Shown: positions 46,960 through 55,371 of the stretch, piece after piece | How the letters are laid out: each line of letters starts with the position of its first letter | How positions within the stretch are numbered: position 1 is the stretch's first letter | Assembly: GCF_000375585.1 (NCBI RefSeq) | Contig: NZ_AQWP01000004.1 | Location: 1-64,000, forward strand | Direction: 5' to 3' | Origin: Sinorhizobium meliloti 4H41 | Lineage (GTDB): Bacteria > Pseudomonadota > Alphaproteobacteria > Rhizobiales > Rhizobiaceae | Length of the DNA: 64,000 bases | Made by a program: the position numbers and the translations under genes | The notes under the pieces: generated by a model | What the model saw: only the letters and a program-made list of their open reading frames with translations | Databases searched by the model: none | What the model was told of the DNA's origin: nothing

Positions 46960-47345
46960 GCAAAGCCCCCGAGGGCCATGTGGTCGAGATAATCGCGCAC
47001 GGCCGCCGCCTTGCCGTCCTTCACCAAAGCTTCGGCCGTTCGTCCGCCGAATGCCGGGAGGGGCTGGGCGCGATACCAGGCCATTGCCTGCTCCTTGCCG
47101 CCCGCCCAGTCGGTGACGCGGCTGATGATCTCGAGCATTTCGCGGAGGCGGTTCTGCGTCTTCGTCGCCCGGCTGCGCTCCAGCCGGTAGAGCGTTTCAC
47201 GCGCAAGCCCGGCCGTTTCCGCAAGTTGCGTTTTCGACATGCCGAAGCCGTCCGCGACCTGCTGAACCGCGATCTTTCCGCCCTTGTCCATGTAGGACAG
47301 TATCAGCGGTCCGCCATCGCTTTGGGTCTTTTGAGCCTGAGCCAT
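46956..47345 (-). CDS. Xre/MbcA/ParS-type antitoxin
   Basis: A 129-residue antitoxin. The N-terminal HTH is about residues 26-65 (AVQQVADGFGMSKTQLAETAGLARETLYRLER region). The C-terminal DUF2384-like toxin-binding domain contains AMAWYRAQPLPAFGGRTAEALVKDG (landmark) and ends in a short tail that would reach the toxin active site. This is the standard partner of RES toxins and probably represses its own promoter in the AT-rich 47346-47443 region. Confidence 0.9.
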   Translation of the reverse strand: MAQAQKTQSDGGPLILSYMDKGGKIAVQQVADGFGMSKTQLAETAGLARETLYRLERSRATKTQNRLREMLEIISRVTDWAGGKEQAMAWYRAQPLPAFGGRTAEALVKDGKAAAVRDYLDHMALGGFA

Positions 47346-47443
47346 CTTGCGTCATATCCAAGAACATATTTCCTGTGCAAAATATATGGCAGGGAATGCG
47401 ATTTCGCAAGATAGACACGACCCATCGATAATCGCGTTCACCT

Positions 47444-48447
47444 CTAACAAGGATTCCGACCGTCCTTCGATTCCGAAAGCGAAACCGCCTTCTTCCAGAG
47501 ATCGGCATCGACGAAAACGCGCTGCTTTCGTCCGGAGTGGCCGGGAAGCCTTACGCCGGCGGCGCCATGGGAGGCGACCAGATCATCCATCGCTTCGCAG
47601 AAGCGATCGGCGGCGAAGTGACCGGGGTCGATGGCGATCAGGAATTGGCCGACATGCGGCGGCCCACCCTCGTCGTTTCCGAAGGCGCTCGCCTCCGTGC
47701 TGAGGGCCGAACCGGTCAGGGCGGCAGCAAGGATTTCCACGAGAAGGGCGATATTGGCGCCCTTGCGGCCGCCGGCGGGCAACAGCGAGCCTTCCAGCCC
47801 GGTGGTCGCGTCGGTCGTCGGCTGGCCGTTCCCGTCCTGCGCCCAGCCGATCGGGATTGCCTCGCCGCGATCTCGGCGCAGGATCATCTCGGTCTTGGTG
47901 ACGGCACTCATGCTCTGGTCGACGACGATTGCCGGTGCCCCTTCTTTCGAAGGTACGGCGAAGGCGAGCGGGTTCGTGCCGGAGAGCGCTTGCGTCGCCC
48001 CGGGCGGCGCAACGGAGGCAGGTGCATTCGAAACGCAGATGCCGATCAGGCCGGCGTCGGCAAGGGGCCGGACGTGATGACCGAGGGCGAGGCAATTATA
48101 GGAGTTGCGCATCGCCATTGCCGCGAGGCCCGCTTGGCGTGCGAGGTCGATCAGGACCGGCGTACCGGCGGCAATGGCGGGATGTGCGAAGCCGGATCTC
48201 GCGTCGACCGTGACCGTCACACCGCGCGTCGTCACTTCGGGAACGGCTTCTCCAGCGACCTTTCCGATCGCCAGGTGCCTGCAGAAGATCGGCAGGTGTA
48301 AAGGCCGCAGACGCGATTGCCGTCGGCCTCCGCCGTGGCGATCGCGCTCGCCACGGCGCGTGCGTTTTCGGCTGCCGCACCATGGACCGCCAGCGCCTTG
48401 AGGCAAACTGCCTCGATCTCTTCACGGGAGGTTTCGACCGGTGTCAT
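47444..48447 (-). pseudogene. Frameshifted Ldh_2 (malate/L-lactate/ureidoglycolate) dehydrogenase
   Basis: The N-terminal part begins at ATG 48447 (MTPVETSREEIEAVCLKALAVHG) and runs through AEADGNRVCGLY. The remainder (LPIFCRHLAIGKVAGEAVPEV to the stop at 47444) is in another frame. The gene length is 1004 bases, one short of a multiple of three, and the break is near 48297-48302, where one inserted base restores the Ldh_2 motif GLYHLPIF. The rest looks intact (NSYNCLALGHHV, SGTNPLAFAVPS, GGRKGANIALLVEIL). Family members are NAD(P)-dependent oxidoreductases for 2-hydroxyacids. Start overlaps the upstream stop (ATGA). It could be a true mutation or an assembly error. Confidence 0.83.
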
Positions 48448-49568
48448 CGACTTGCCGCGTAGCGTCTTTCGCCTTCGGCGACCAGGTCTTCGGCGAGCTG
48501 GAAACCGAGTCCGGGCTTCCTGAAGGCATCCAGCCAGCCTTTTTTGGGGGCCAGGTCGGGCGAGGAGACGATATCCTTCCGGACGAGCTGCCACATGATC
48601 TGGTTACCGTCGTCGAGATTGGGAATGGCTAGCCCTATGTGGTGTTCCGCGCAGGTGGTGATGCCGGTGGTAAAGGAAGAATGGATGCAGATCTTCAGTC
48701 CGGCGGCCTCCGCCACGGCTGCCGCCTTCATCATCGGCTGTATGCCGCCGATTTCACGCGGGCCGATGCAGATCATGTCCGCGGCACGCTGGCGGCATAT
48801 CTCATAGACGTCGTAGAGCGTGAAGGCGGCCTGATCCGCAACGATCGGGATACCGACTTTCTCGCGGACATGCGCCATGGCCGGAATGCTCCAGCTCACC
48901 GTTGGCTGCTCGATGAACTCGATGTCGAATTTTTCGAGCTTTCGGCACATGTTGATCGCATCATGGACGCTCCAGCCTTCGTTTGCATCGAGGCGCAGGC
49001 GCGCGTCGCCGATCTCGCGGCGAACCGCCGCGGTGATCTCCAGGTCGAGCTTCTCGCCGCGGCCGACCTTGAGATAGAAGACCCGCTCGCCCTCGGCGTG
49101 ACCGACCGCGGCATCGCTCGCAAGCTCCTCGGCGGTCTCGCCCTGCAGGAAATAGAAGTAGCCGACCGCTTTCCGGTGAGCCCCCCCGAGCAGCTGGTGG
49201 ACCGGCAGGCCGGCGAGTTTGCCCTGCAGATCCCACATGGCCATGTCGATGCCGGAAAATATCTGATTGGCAGCCCGCATGATATTGGCGCCGTGTCCGA
49301 GATATTCCTGGTGGAAGATGCGCGCGATGAGCGGCGCCACATCATGGGGCGAATGGCCGACGAGATGTTTGGCGAGGCGATAGAGGATAGCCGCCGTACC
49401 GGTCTGGTCCGGCGCGACCGTGCACTCGCCGACCCCTACCGTGCCGTCATCTGCCTCGATCTCGATGAGGTTGACCGCGAAGGATTCACGGATGCCGTAG
49501 GACCAGTGGTAGGGTTGCTTGAGCGGCAGTACCAGCGGGCGGACGCGGACGTTTGATATCTTGACCAT
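48444..49568 (-). CDS. Enolase-superfamily enzyme (mandelate racemase/muconate lactonizing type)
   Basis: A 374-residue protein with the N-terminal capping domain (1-125) and a TIM barrel. Metal ligands are Asp194 (RLDANEGW), Glu220 (FIEQP) and Asp245 (VADQA). The base on strand 2 is Lys167 in FYLKVG, where the first residue of the usual KxK is Tyr. Asp264 and His296 (ICIHSSF) could form the racemase-type dyad. The Lys on the MLE-type strand 6 is absent. Likely reactions are proton abstraction alpha to a carboxylate: dehydration, racemisation or cycloisomerisation. It is downstream of the quaternary-amine transporter and upstream of the broken Ldh_2 gene. Confidence 0.86.
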   Translation of the reverse strand: MVKISNVRVRPLVLPLKQPYHWSYGIRESFAVNLIEIEADDGTVGVGECTVAPDQTGTAAILYRLAKHLVGHSPHDVAPLIARIFHQEYLGHGANIMRAANQIFSGIDMAMWDLQGKLAGLPVHQLLGGAHRKAVGYFYFLQGETAEELASDAAVGHAEGERVFYLKVGRGEKLDLEITAAVRREIGDARLRLDANEGWSVHDAINMCRKLEKFDIEFIEQPTVSWSIPAMAHVREKVGIPIVADQAAFTLYDVYEICRQRAADMICIGPREIGGIQPMMKAAAVAEAAGLKICIHSSFTTGITTCAEHHIGLAIPNLDDGNQIMWQLVRKDIVSSPDLAPKKGWLDAFRKPGLGFQLAEDLVAEGERRYAASR

Positions 49569-49644
49569 TCTCGGAGTTCCTCGAAAAGACGGCCGGCACG
49601 GCCGGTCCGGTATATCTGCGCCCGGTTCTCCGGCACGCACCCTT

Positions 49645-49675
49645 CCCGCCCGCCGGCAGAAAACCTGCAGGCGGG
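49645..49675 (-). other. Stem-loop after the quaternary-amine SBP gene
   Basis: CCCGCC (49645-49650) pairs with GGCGGG (49670-49675), with an inner GCAG (49656-49659)/CTGC (49665-49668) stem. It is located just after the SBP stop at 49707, like the hairpins after the other SBP genes. Confidence 0.5.
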
Positions 49676-49706
49676 ACGAGACGTTCGTCGATAGATGCGG
49701 CGCGTC

Positions 49707-50597
49707 TTACATGCCGAGCGACTTCAGATAGTCGGCGGCGACCGTTTCGATGGTCTTCTTCTCCACATCGACCTGGCTGTTCAAACGCTGCATCGTGGCG
49801 TCATCGAGCTTCTTCGAGACCGCTTCGAGCGTTTCCTTGAGATCCGGATTCGCGTCGAGCACTTCCTTGCGCACGACGGGGGTCAGCGCATAGTTGGGGA
49901 AGAAGCCCTTGTCGTCCTTCAGCGTCTTCAAACCGAGCGCTGCGATCTGGCCGTCGGTCGCCTGCGCGGCGATCGTGTCGAGATCGCCATTGGCGAGAGC
50001 GTTATAGGCGAGACCAAGATCCATCGGCCGGATATTGGCTCGGCCGGTTTCGAAACCGTAGACCTTCTCCAAGCCGATCAGGCCGTCCGGACGCTTCGGA
50101 AATTCGGCCGTCGTGCCCATGAGGACATCCTTGCCGTCGTTATACGCCTTGGCGAGGTCGGAGATCGTCTCCATGCCGTCCGTCTTGGCGTTGCCCGGCT
50201 TGATGACATAGGCGTAGGTGTTGTTCGCCGCGGACGGCGCCAGCCAGACGAGGCCTTTCTCACCATCGAGTTCCTTGACGCGGTTGTAGGTCTCCTCCGG
50301 CGAAAGCCGTTCCGTCACCTTGTTGAAGGTGATGAGCGACGTCCCGGTATATTCCCAGTAAAGATCGACCTCGCCGTTCTCCAGTGCGGCGCGAACGATC
50401 TTCGTGCCCATGCCGTCTTTCTTGTCGACCGTGTGGCCCTTGCTCTGAAGGAGCTGCTTGGTGATCTCTGCGATGATCAGCTGCTCGGTAAAGTTTTTGC
50501 CGCCGACGGTAAGGCTGGCGGCCCAGGCAGTCGTCGTGACGAGCGCAATGGCGGCCGCCGACAGAAGGGTTCTGGCAAGTTTCGGTGCGAAGTTCAT
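49707..50597 (-). CDS. Quaternary-amine ABC binding protein (OpuCC/YehZ-like)
   Basis: A 296-residue type II binding protein. Signal peptide residues 1-26 (TTAWA before ASLTVGGKNF). The N-terminal GGKNFTEQLIIAEI and the DLYWEYTGTSLI block are hallmarks of the OpuAC/OpuCC/YehZ group, which bind glycine betaine, choline, carnitine, proline betaine or related osmolytes through an aromatic cage. It lies 23 bases after the permease gene. The flanking methylamine enzymes suggest uptake for catabolism rather than for osmoprotection alone. Confidence 0.92.
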   Translation of the reverse strand: MNFAPKLARTLLSAAAIALVTTTAWAASLTVGGKNFTEQLIIAEITKQLLQSKGHTVDKKDGMGTKIVRAALENGEVDLYWEYTGTSLITFNKVTERLSPEETYNRVKELDGEKGLVWLAPSAANNTYAYVIKPGNAKTDGMETISDLAKAYNDGKDVLMGTTAEFPKRPDGLIGLEKVYGFETGRANIRPMDLGLAYNALANGDLDTIAAQATDGQIAALGLKTLKDDKGFFPNYALTPVVRKEVLDANPDLKETLEAVSKKLDDATMQRLNSQVDVEKKTIETVAADYLKSLGM

Positions 50598-50620
50598 TTC
50601 AGTTCCTCTCTCTCATTTTG

Positions 50621-51376
50621 TTATCGTAGCGGATTGATGCCCCGTGGAACGAGGTAGTACTGAATCTGGCCGACGATGAAATCGACCAGGACCGCGAGCA
50701 TTGCCGTGGGAATGGCCCCGGCCATCATCATCGGGAGTTCGTCCAGCGAGATCCCGGTGAAGATCAGTTCGCCAAGCCCGCCCGCGCCGATCAGAAAGAC
50801 CAGGGGCGCCGAGCCGACGCAGATCGCGAGCGCCGTGCGGATGCCGCCGAAGATCACGAAAAGGGCGTTTGGAAGTTCGACGCGCCACAGAACCTGCCGC
50901 GGCGTCATCCCCATCCCGGTTGCGGCCTCCACAAGGTGCGGCGGCACGGCGCGCAGACCGGCATAGGTGTTGCGCACGATCGGCAGGAGGGTGGCCGCCC
51001 AGAGGCCGAACACCGCGGGCACCGTACCGATCCCGAGCAGCGTCATCGAAAGCGCCAGGATCGCGAGCGTCGGCACGGTGCTGCCGATATTGAAGATCTG
51101 CATCACTGCTTCCGAAACGAGGCGGAAAGCAGGCCGCGAAAGGACGATGCCGACCGGTACCGCCACAAGGATGGCGAGCCCTCCCGCCCAGGCGACCAGC
51201 TCCAGATGCTGCACGGCGAGATAGGAAATGTCGTCGGAATAGGCGAGGATTTCCTCCGCCATTCCGCTCCACCACAGCCAGGCGACGGCTCCGGCCAGCA
51301 CGACGAGCACGATCATCGGTGCGGTCTCGATCCGGCGGCGATGCTGCGGTGCGGCCTGGCCGGCGAGAGCGCTCAT
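50621..51376 (-). CDS. Quaternary-amine ABC permease (OpuCB/YehY-like)
   Basis: A 251-residue permease with a short cytoplasmic N-terminus, helices from about residue 25, and the EAA loop LVEAATGMGMTPRQVLWRVELPNAL with the following conserved GAGGLGELIFTGI. Start 51376 (MSALAGQ) overlaps the ATPase stop as ATGA. It pairs with the permease at 52485 across the ATPase gene. Confidence 0.91.
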   Translation of the reverse strand: MSALAGQAAPQHRRRIETAPMIVLVVLAGAVAWLWWSGMAEEILAYSDDISYLAVQHLELVAWAGGLAILVAVPVGIVLSRPAFRLVSEAVMQIFNIGSTVPTLAILALSMTLLGIGTVPAVFGLWAATLLPIVRNTYAGLRAVPPHLVEAATGMGMTPRQVLWRVELPNALFVIFGGIRTALAICVGSAPLVFLIGAGGLGELIFTGISLDELPMMMAGAIPTAMLAVLVDFIVGQIQYYLVPRGINPLR

Positions 51377-52488
51377 GCCTTCCCTCCATGGCCGAGATTG
51401 TGCACGATGGAACGGTAGCTCATCACGCCCGCCATCCGCCCGCCCTCGTCGACGCAGGGCAGCAGCGCCATGTCGTGTGCGAACATCATCGACACGGCCT
51501 GCCTAAGATCGCCGGTGGTCGGAACGGCGGACTTTACCGGTTCCGCATGATCGCCCACCGTACCGGAGCGCAGCTCCGCCACCTGCTCGCTCAAGAGAGA
51601 TTGCGGTGCGCCGTCGGCGTCCAGAACGAAGACTGCAGCGCTGCGCGACGATCGCATTCGCTCGAGCGCATGTTCGACCGAGTCCGAGCTCCGGACCGTG
51701 ATGAAACCCGTCTCCATGGCGTCGCGCACCGAAACGAGCCTCAGCCGCTTGAGTGCCCGGTCGGAGCCCAGGAAGTCTTCGATGAAGCTGTTGGCGGGAC
51801 GGGCGAGCAACTCGTCGGGCGCGGCATATTGTTCGAGCCTGCCGCTGCGGAAGATCGCGATCTTGTCCGCCATCTTCACCGCTTCGTCGAGATCGTGGGA
51901 GACGAAGATGATCGTCTTGCGGATCTCCCGCTGCATCTTCAGAAATTCTTCCTGGATGACTTCGCGGTTGATCGGATCGATCGCCCCGAACGGTTCGTCC
52001 ATCAGCATCACCGGCGGATCGGCCGCCAGTGCGCGCAGGACGCCGACACGCTGCTGCTGGCCGCCTGAAAGTTCCTTCGGATAGCGCGTGAGGAAAAGGT
52101 CGGGCTGGAGACCGACAAGTTCGAGGAGCTCTTTGGCACGGTCGCGCGACTTGCGGCGATCCCAGCCGAGGAGGTCTGGCACGACACAGATATTTTCCTC
52201 GATCGTCTTGTTCGGGAAAAGGCCGATCTGCTGGATCACATAGCCGATGCTCCGCCGCAGCTTGATCGGATCGATGGTGCTCGTGTCCTTGCCGTTGATG
52301 AAGACCTTGCCGCTGGTGGGCTGGATCAGCCGGTTGATCATCTTCATCGTCGTCGTCTTGCCGCACCCCGAAGGGCCGAGCAGCACGCAGATCTCTCCGG
52401 TGGGTAAGTCAAGACTTACATTGTCCACGGCAATGAGGGGATCATGCGCCGGGCCGTAGTGTTTCGTCAGATTTTCGAGCCGGATCAT
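51373..52488 (-). CDS. Quaternary-amine ABC ATPase with CBS domains (OpuCA-like)
   Basis: A 371-residue ATPase. Walker A GPSGCGKTT, Q-loop YVIQQIGLFPN, signature ELSGGQQQR, Walker B VMLMDEPFGAIDP and H-loop VSHDLDEA. Two CBS repeats follow from about residue 245 (VRDAMETGFITV, then TGDLRQAVSMMFAHDM). In OpuA/OpuC the CBS pair senses ionic strength or c-di-AMP and gates transport, so osmotic control of uptake is likely here. It overlaps both neighbouring permease genes by 4 bases. Confidence 0.93.
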   Translation of the reverse strand: MIRLENLTKHYGPAHDPLIAVDNVSLDLPTGEICVLLGPSGCGKTTTMKMINRLIQPTSGKVFINGKDTSTIDPIKLRRSIGYVIQQIGLFPNKTIEENICVVPDLLGWDRRKSRDRAKELLELVGLQPDLFLTRYPKELSGGQQQRVGVLRALAADPPVMLMDEPFGAIDPINREVIQEEFLKMQREIRKTIIFVSHDLDEAVKMADKIAIFRSGRLEQYAAPDELLARPANSFIEDFLGSDRALKRLRLVSVRDAMETGFITVRSSDSVEHALERMRSSRSAAVFVLDADGAPQSLLSEQVAELRSGTVGDHAEPVKSAVPTTGDLRQAVSMMFAHDMALLPCVDEGGRMAGVMSYRSIVHNLGHGGKA

Positions 52489-53147
52489 GGCGTGACCTCC
52501 CCCTGGATACCGCGTGACGTGAGAAGGCGCTGTACGAGCGCGAGGAAAAGGTCGGCTGCGATCGCAAGCAGCGAGACCGCCAGCGCCCCGGTCACCAGCT
52601 GACGCGGATCGGACTGGCTGATGCCGCGCGAGATGAACGTGCCGAGGCCGCCCGCGCCGATATAAGCCGCGATCGCCGTCACGCCGATGTTCATGACGAC
52701 GGCAGTCCTGACCCCGGCCATGATGACGGGAATGGCAAGCGGGATTTCGACCTGGCGCAGACGTTGCCAGGTGCTCATCCCCATGCCTTTCGCGGCCTCT
52801 CGAAGAGACGGATCGACATTGGTGATCGCGGTGTAGGTATTGCGGATGATGGGAAGCTGGGAATAGAGAATGACGGCTACGACCGCCGGGACATAGCCGA
52901 TGCCGTGGCCGATCGGCGAGAGCAGCGGGATCATCAGGCCGAACAGCGCAATCGAGGGAACGGTGATCATCATCGACGCGAGATAGAGAACGGTATCGGC
53001 CGTGCTCTTCGACTGCGTGATCGCAATCCCGATCGGCACGGCCGTCGCGATCGCAATCCCGACCGCCAGGAAGACGATCGAAATGTGCTCGATCGTCCGT
53101 GTGCCTATGATGTCCAGATTGTCGATGATGAACCGTATGATCTCCAT
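52485..53147 (-). CDS. Quaternary-amine ABC permease (OpuCD/YehW-like)
   Basis: A 220-residue permease. N-terminus MEIIRFIIDNLDIIGTRTIEH, EAA loop LREAAKGMGMSTWQRLRQVEIPLA, then AAYIGAGGLGTFISRGI. A longer frame upstream lacks membrane character and start signals, so 53147 is chosen. It overlaps the ATPase gene (ATGA) and is the first transporter gene, 148 bases after the hydrolase gene. Confidence 0.91.
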   Translation of the reverse strand: MEIIRFIIDNLDIIGTRTIEHISIVFLAVGIAIATAVPIGIAITQSKSTADTVLYLASMMITVPSIALFGLMIPLLSPIGHGIGYVPAVVAVILYSQLPIIRNTYTAITNVDPSLREAAKGMGMSTWQRLRQVEIPLAIPVIMAGVRTAVVMNIGVTAIAAYIGAGGLGTFISRGISQSDPRQLVTGALAVSLLAIAADLFLALVQRLLTSRGIQGEVTP

Positions 53148-53295
53148 TCGTTGCGGCCTGCCTTTCCTAAACTTGGTCACGATGTCTCGGTCGGATTCGA
53201 CCTGAACCGTGCGTGACCGATTCCAATAAGTCAGAGCGGGCGGCAGGCGGGACACCCGCCCTTCCGTACTGATGCGCGCCCCTGTCAAACGCTCG

Positions 53296-53976
53296 TCAGA
53301 GTTCGCCGTACAGTTTAGCGGCATTCCCGAAAGTGTAGCGCAGGGGCACCGATCCCTCGACCCGCCATGCTTCGACCGTATCCCCTTTCAGAAGGGCGCA
53401 AGCGGCTTCGGTATCGACGACCGCGCCGCCATAGAGGCGGTTCGCCAGGTTGAGAATGCCGGTCTGGTGCATCGCAAGGCCGCCGCTGCCGCAGGCGTCC
53501 TTGACGAGCAGAACATGCAGGCCAAGGTTGATCGCGTCCTTGACCGTTGCATCGACACAAGCCTCGGTCCAGACGCCGGCGATCACCAGCCATTCCACGC
53601 CTGCGTCCCGCAATTCGCCGATCAAGGGGCTCTTGCCGAAGGCGCTCGCTTCGTTTTTGACAAGCAGCCGCTCCGACGGAAGAGGAGCGACCTCCGGGCA
53701 GATCGCCGTGAGCGGATCGTCCTTGTCGCTGAAGGCGGAACGTCCATCCGGTCCGATGGGATGGAACGGCCGACGATTCTCGGCGAGATCGACGATATAG
53801 GCGCAATGAAAGACGGGGATGCCGCTGCGGCGGGCCGCCTCCTGAAGGCGCGCGGCATTGCCGAGCACCGTCTCGTAACCGTCTACGAGATAGCGCTCGT
53901 CGTGGCGATGCTCCTCCTGGAGATCGATAAAGAGAGCGGCAGCTTTCGCGCGGTCGATCCGCAACGGTTTCTTCAT
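53296..53976 (-). CDS. Cysteine hydrolase (isochorismatase/N-carbamoylsarcosine amidase fold)
   Basis: A 226-residue isochorismatase-like hydrolase. The catalytic triad is visible as Asp in FIDLQEEH, Lys in LLVKNEASAF and Cys in VWTEACVDAT. The family includes N-carbamoylsarcosine amidohydrolase, ureidoacrylate and nicotinamide amidases and isochorismatase. Start ATG 53976 shares one base with the stop of the M24 gene (TGATG) and has GGGGAG upstream. Next to an M24 enzyme and a sarcosine-dehydrogenase-like flavoenzyme, an amidase in a creatine/sarcosine-type route is a reasonable guess, not a proven one. Confidence 0.86.
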   Translation of the reverse strand: MKKPLRIDRAKAAALFIDLQEEHRHDERYLVDGYETVLGNAARLQEAARRSGIPVFHCAYIVDLAENRRPFHPIGPDGRSAFSDKDDPLTAICPEVAPLPSERLLVKNEASAFGKSPLIGELRDAGVEWLVIAGVWTEACVDATVKDAINLGLHVLLVKDACGSGGLAMHQTGILNLANRLYGGAVVDTEAACALLKGDTVEAWRVEGSVPLRYTFGNAAKLYGEL

Positions 53977-55280
53977 CAAGTCTCCCCGCTCAGGAATTCG
54001 TCCTCATAGGGAAAGCGCGACAGGAGTTCCGTGCCGTTCTCCGTGATGAGGATCTCGTCTTCGAGTTTCACGCCCTCGCGGCCGCCCTTTTCGCCGATGT
54101 AGCTTTCGACCGAGACGACCATTCCGGGCACGAGACATCCGTCGCGACCGTAGGTCTCGTAGTCCATCGCATGGGCGATGAACGGCGTCTCGCCGTGCAT
54201 GCCGACGCCGTGCATCACGGACGTGTAACGCTGATCGACGAAGCGGTCCGGTATCTTCCAGGCCTTTTCAGCGATCTCGCGGAAGGCCATGCCCGGCTTG
54301 ACGATGTCGATATTGTGCTGAACCTGTTCGTAGGCCATTCGGTAGAGCGACTTCTGGTAAGGGGTCGGCTTGCCGGGACCGCAGCGGAAGGTTCGCGAGA
54401 AATCGGAATAGTAGCCGTAGCAGCCGATCGTATCGGTATCGAGGGCCACGAGTTCGCCCGGCCTGATCTTGCGGCCGCTTGCCTCGTTGAACCAGGGATT
54501 GGTTCGCTGGCCGGAACTCAGCAGCCGGGTCTCGATGAACTCGCCGCCCTGCCGGATCACTTCATGATACATGATCGCGAAGAGCTCGTTTTCGGAAACG
54601 CCCGGCTTGATCGCTTCGCGTACGGCGGCCACGGCAGCTTCGGCGCCGGCCATGGATACCTGAAGGCACTTGATCTCTTCGGGAGTCTTGACGGCCCTGA
54701 CGGCGAGAATTTCGCCCTGACAGTCCTTTACCTCGCACCCGCGCTTTTCGAGCGCCAGTGCCTGCAGATGGCTGCAGCGGTCCATGCCGAGCTTCATCGA
54801 CCCGCCGCCATGCTGCTTGAGCAAATCGGTAATCTCGTCCGCGAACGGCCCGGCGGTCTCGTCGTCCTTACCGGAGACGGAGGACCAGACAAGCTTGGAA
54901 GGGCGGGCCTCGTCGATCGTGTCGAGGACCATCGAGACATGATAGCTCTGCGGATATTCGAAGAGGACGACCGGACCTTCGGTGGGGATGAAGAAATAGC
55001 GGGTGGAGTTGCGCAGGAAATACCCGAACATGTTTCGGGAGCCCGTCGCGTAGCGCTGGTTATAGGGATCGAAAAGGACCACCGCGCCGTAGCCGGCCGC
55101 GCGCATCCAGTCGCGAAGCTTCTTCAGCCTCCCCTTGCGCAGGGCGTCGGCGTCGATGAAGGACGGTTCCGTGTCCGAAAGCCACATGCCGCCGGCCGGA
55201 TCGGCTGCCTCCGGATGGCGCATCCGGTCCTTGAAGTCCACGTCATCCACGCTGTCGGGATCGAATACAACAATGCTCAT
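53976..55280 (-). CDS. M24-fold enzyme, DddP-like
   Basis: A 434-residue pita-bread-fold protein of the M24 family. The metal ligands Asp281/Asp283/Asp293 (LDTDTIGCYGYYSD), His357 (MHGVG), Glu392 (VSVESY) and Glu407 (KLEDE) are present. The stretch GGEFIETRLLSSGQRTNPWF strongly resembles DddP, the M24-type DMSP lyase. However, the residue at His+6, the proposed catalytic Asp377 of DddP, is Gly363 here. Alternatives are an ectoine-hydrolase- or creatinase-like C-N hydrolase. Start 55280 (MSIVVFDPDS). It lies between the GbdR-like regulator and the cysteine hydrolase, in one transcription unit. Confidence 0.84.
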   Translation of the reverse strand: MSIVVFDPDSVDDVDFKDRMRHPEAADPAGGMWLSDTEPSFIDADALRKGRLKKLRDWMRAAGYGAVVLFDPYNQRYATGSRNMFGYFLRNSTRYFFIPTEGPVVLFEYPQSYHVSMVLDTIDEARPSKLVWSSVSGKDDETAGPFADEITDLLKQHGGGSMKLGMDRCSHLQALALEKRGCEVKDCQGEILAVRAVKTPEEIKCLQVSMAGAEAAVAAVREAIKPGVSENELFAIMYHEVIRQGGEFIETRLLSSGQRTNPWFNEASGRKIRPGELVALDTDTIGCYGYYSDFSRTFRCGPGKPTPYQKSLYRMAYEQVQHNIDIVKPGMAFREIAEKAWKIPDRFVDQRYTSVMHGVGMHGETPFIAHAMDYETYGRDGCLVPGMVVSVESYIGEKGGREGVKLEDEILITENGTELLSRFPYEDEFLSGET

Positions 55281-55371
55281 GACATTCTCCTTTTCCAGCA
55301 GGATGGAGAAGAGTCGGAGCGCGCATTTGCGCAAATTCCGCGGTATCTATGCCGGAATCCGCAGAGTTTCA

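Noticed and set aside
53976-55280. Calling the M24 enzyme a DMSP lyase (DddP)
   Set aside because: Sequence resemblance is good, but the proposed catalytic Asp is Gly, so only 'DddP-like' is justified.
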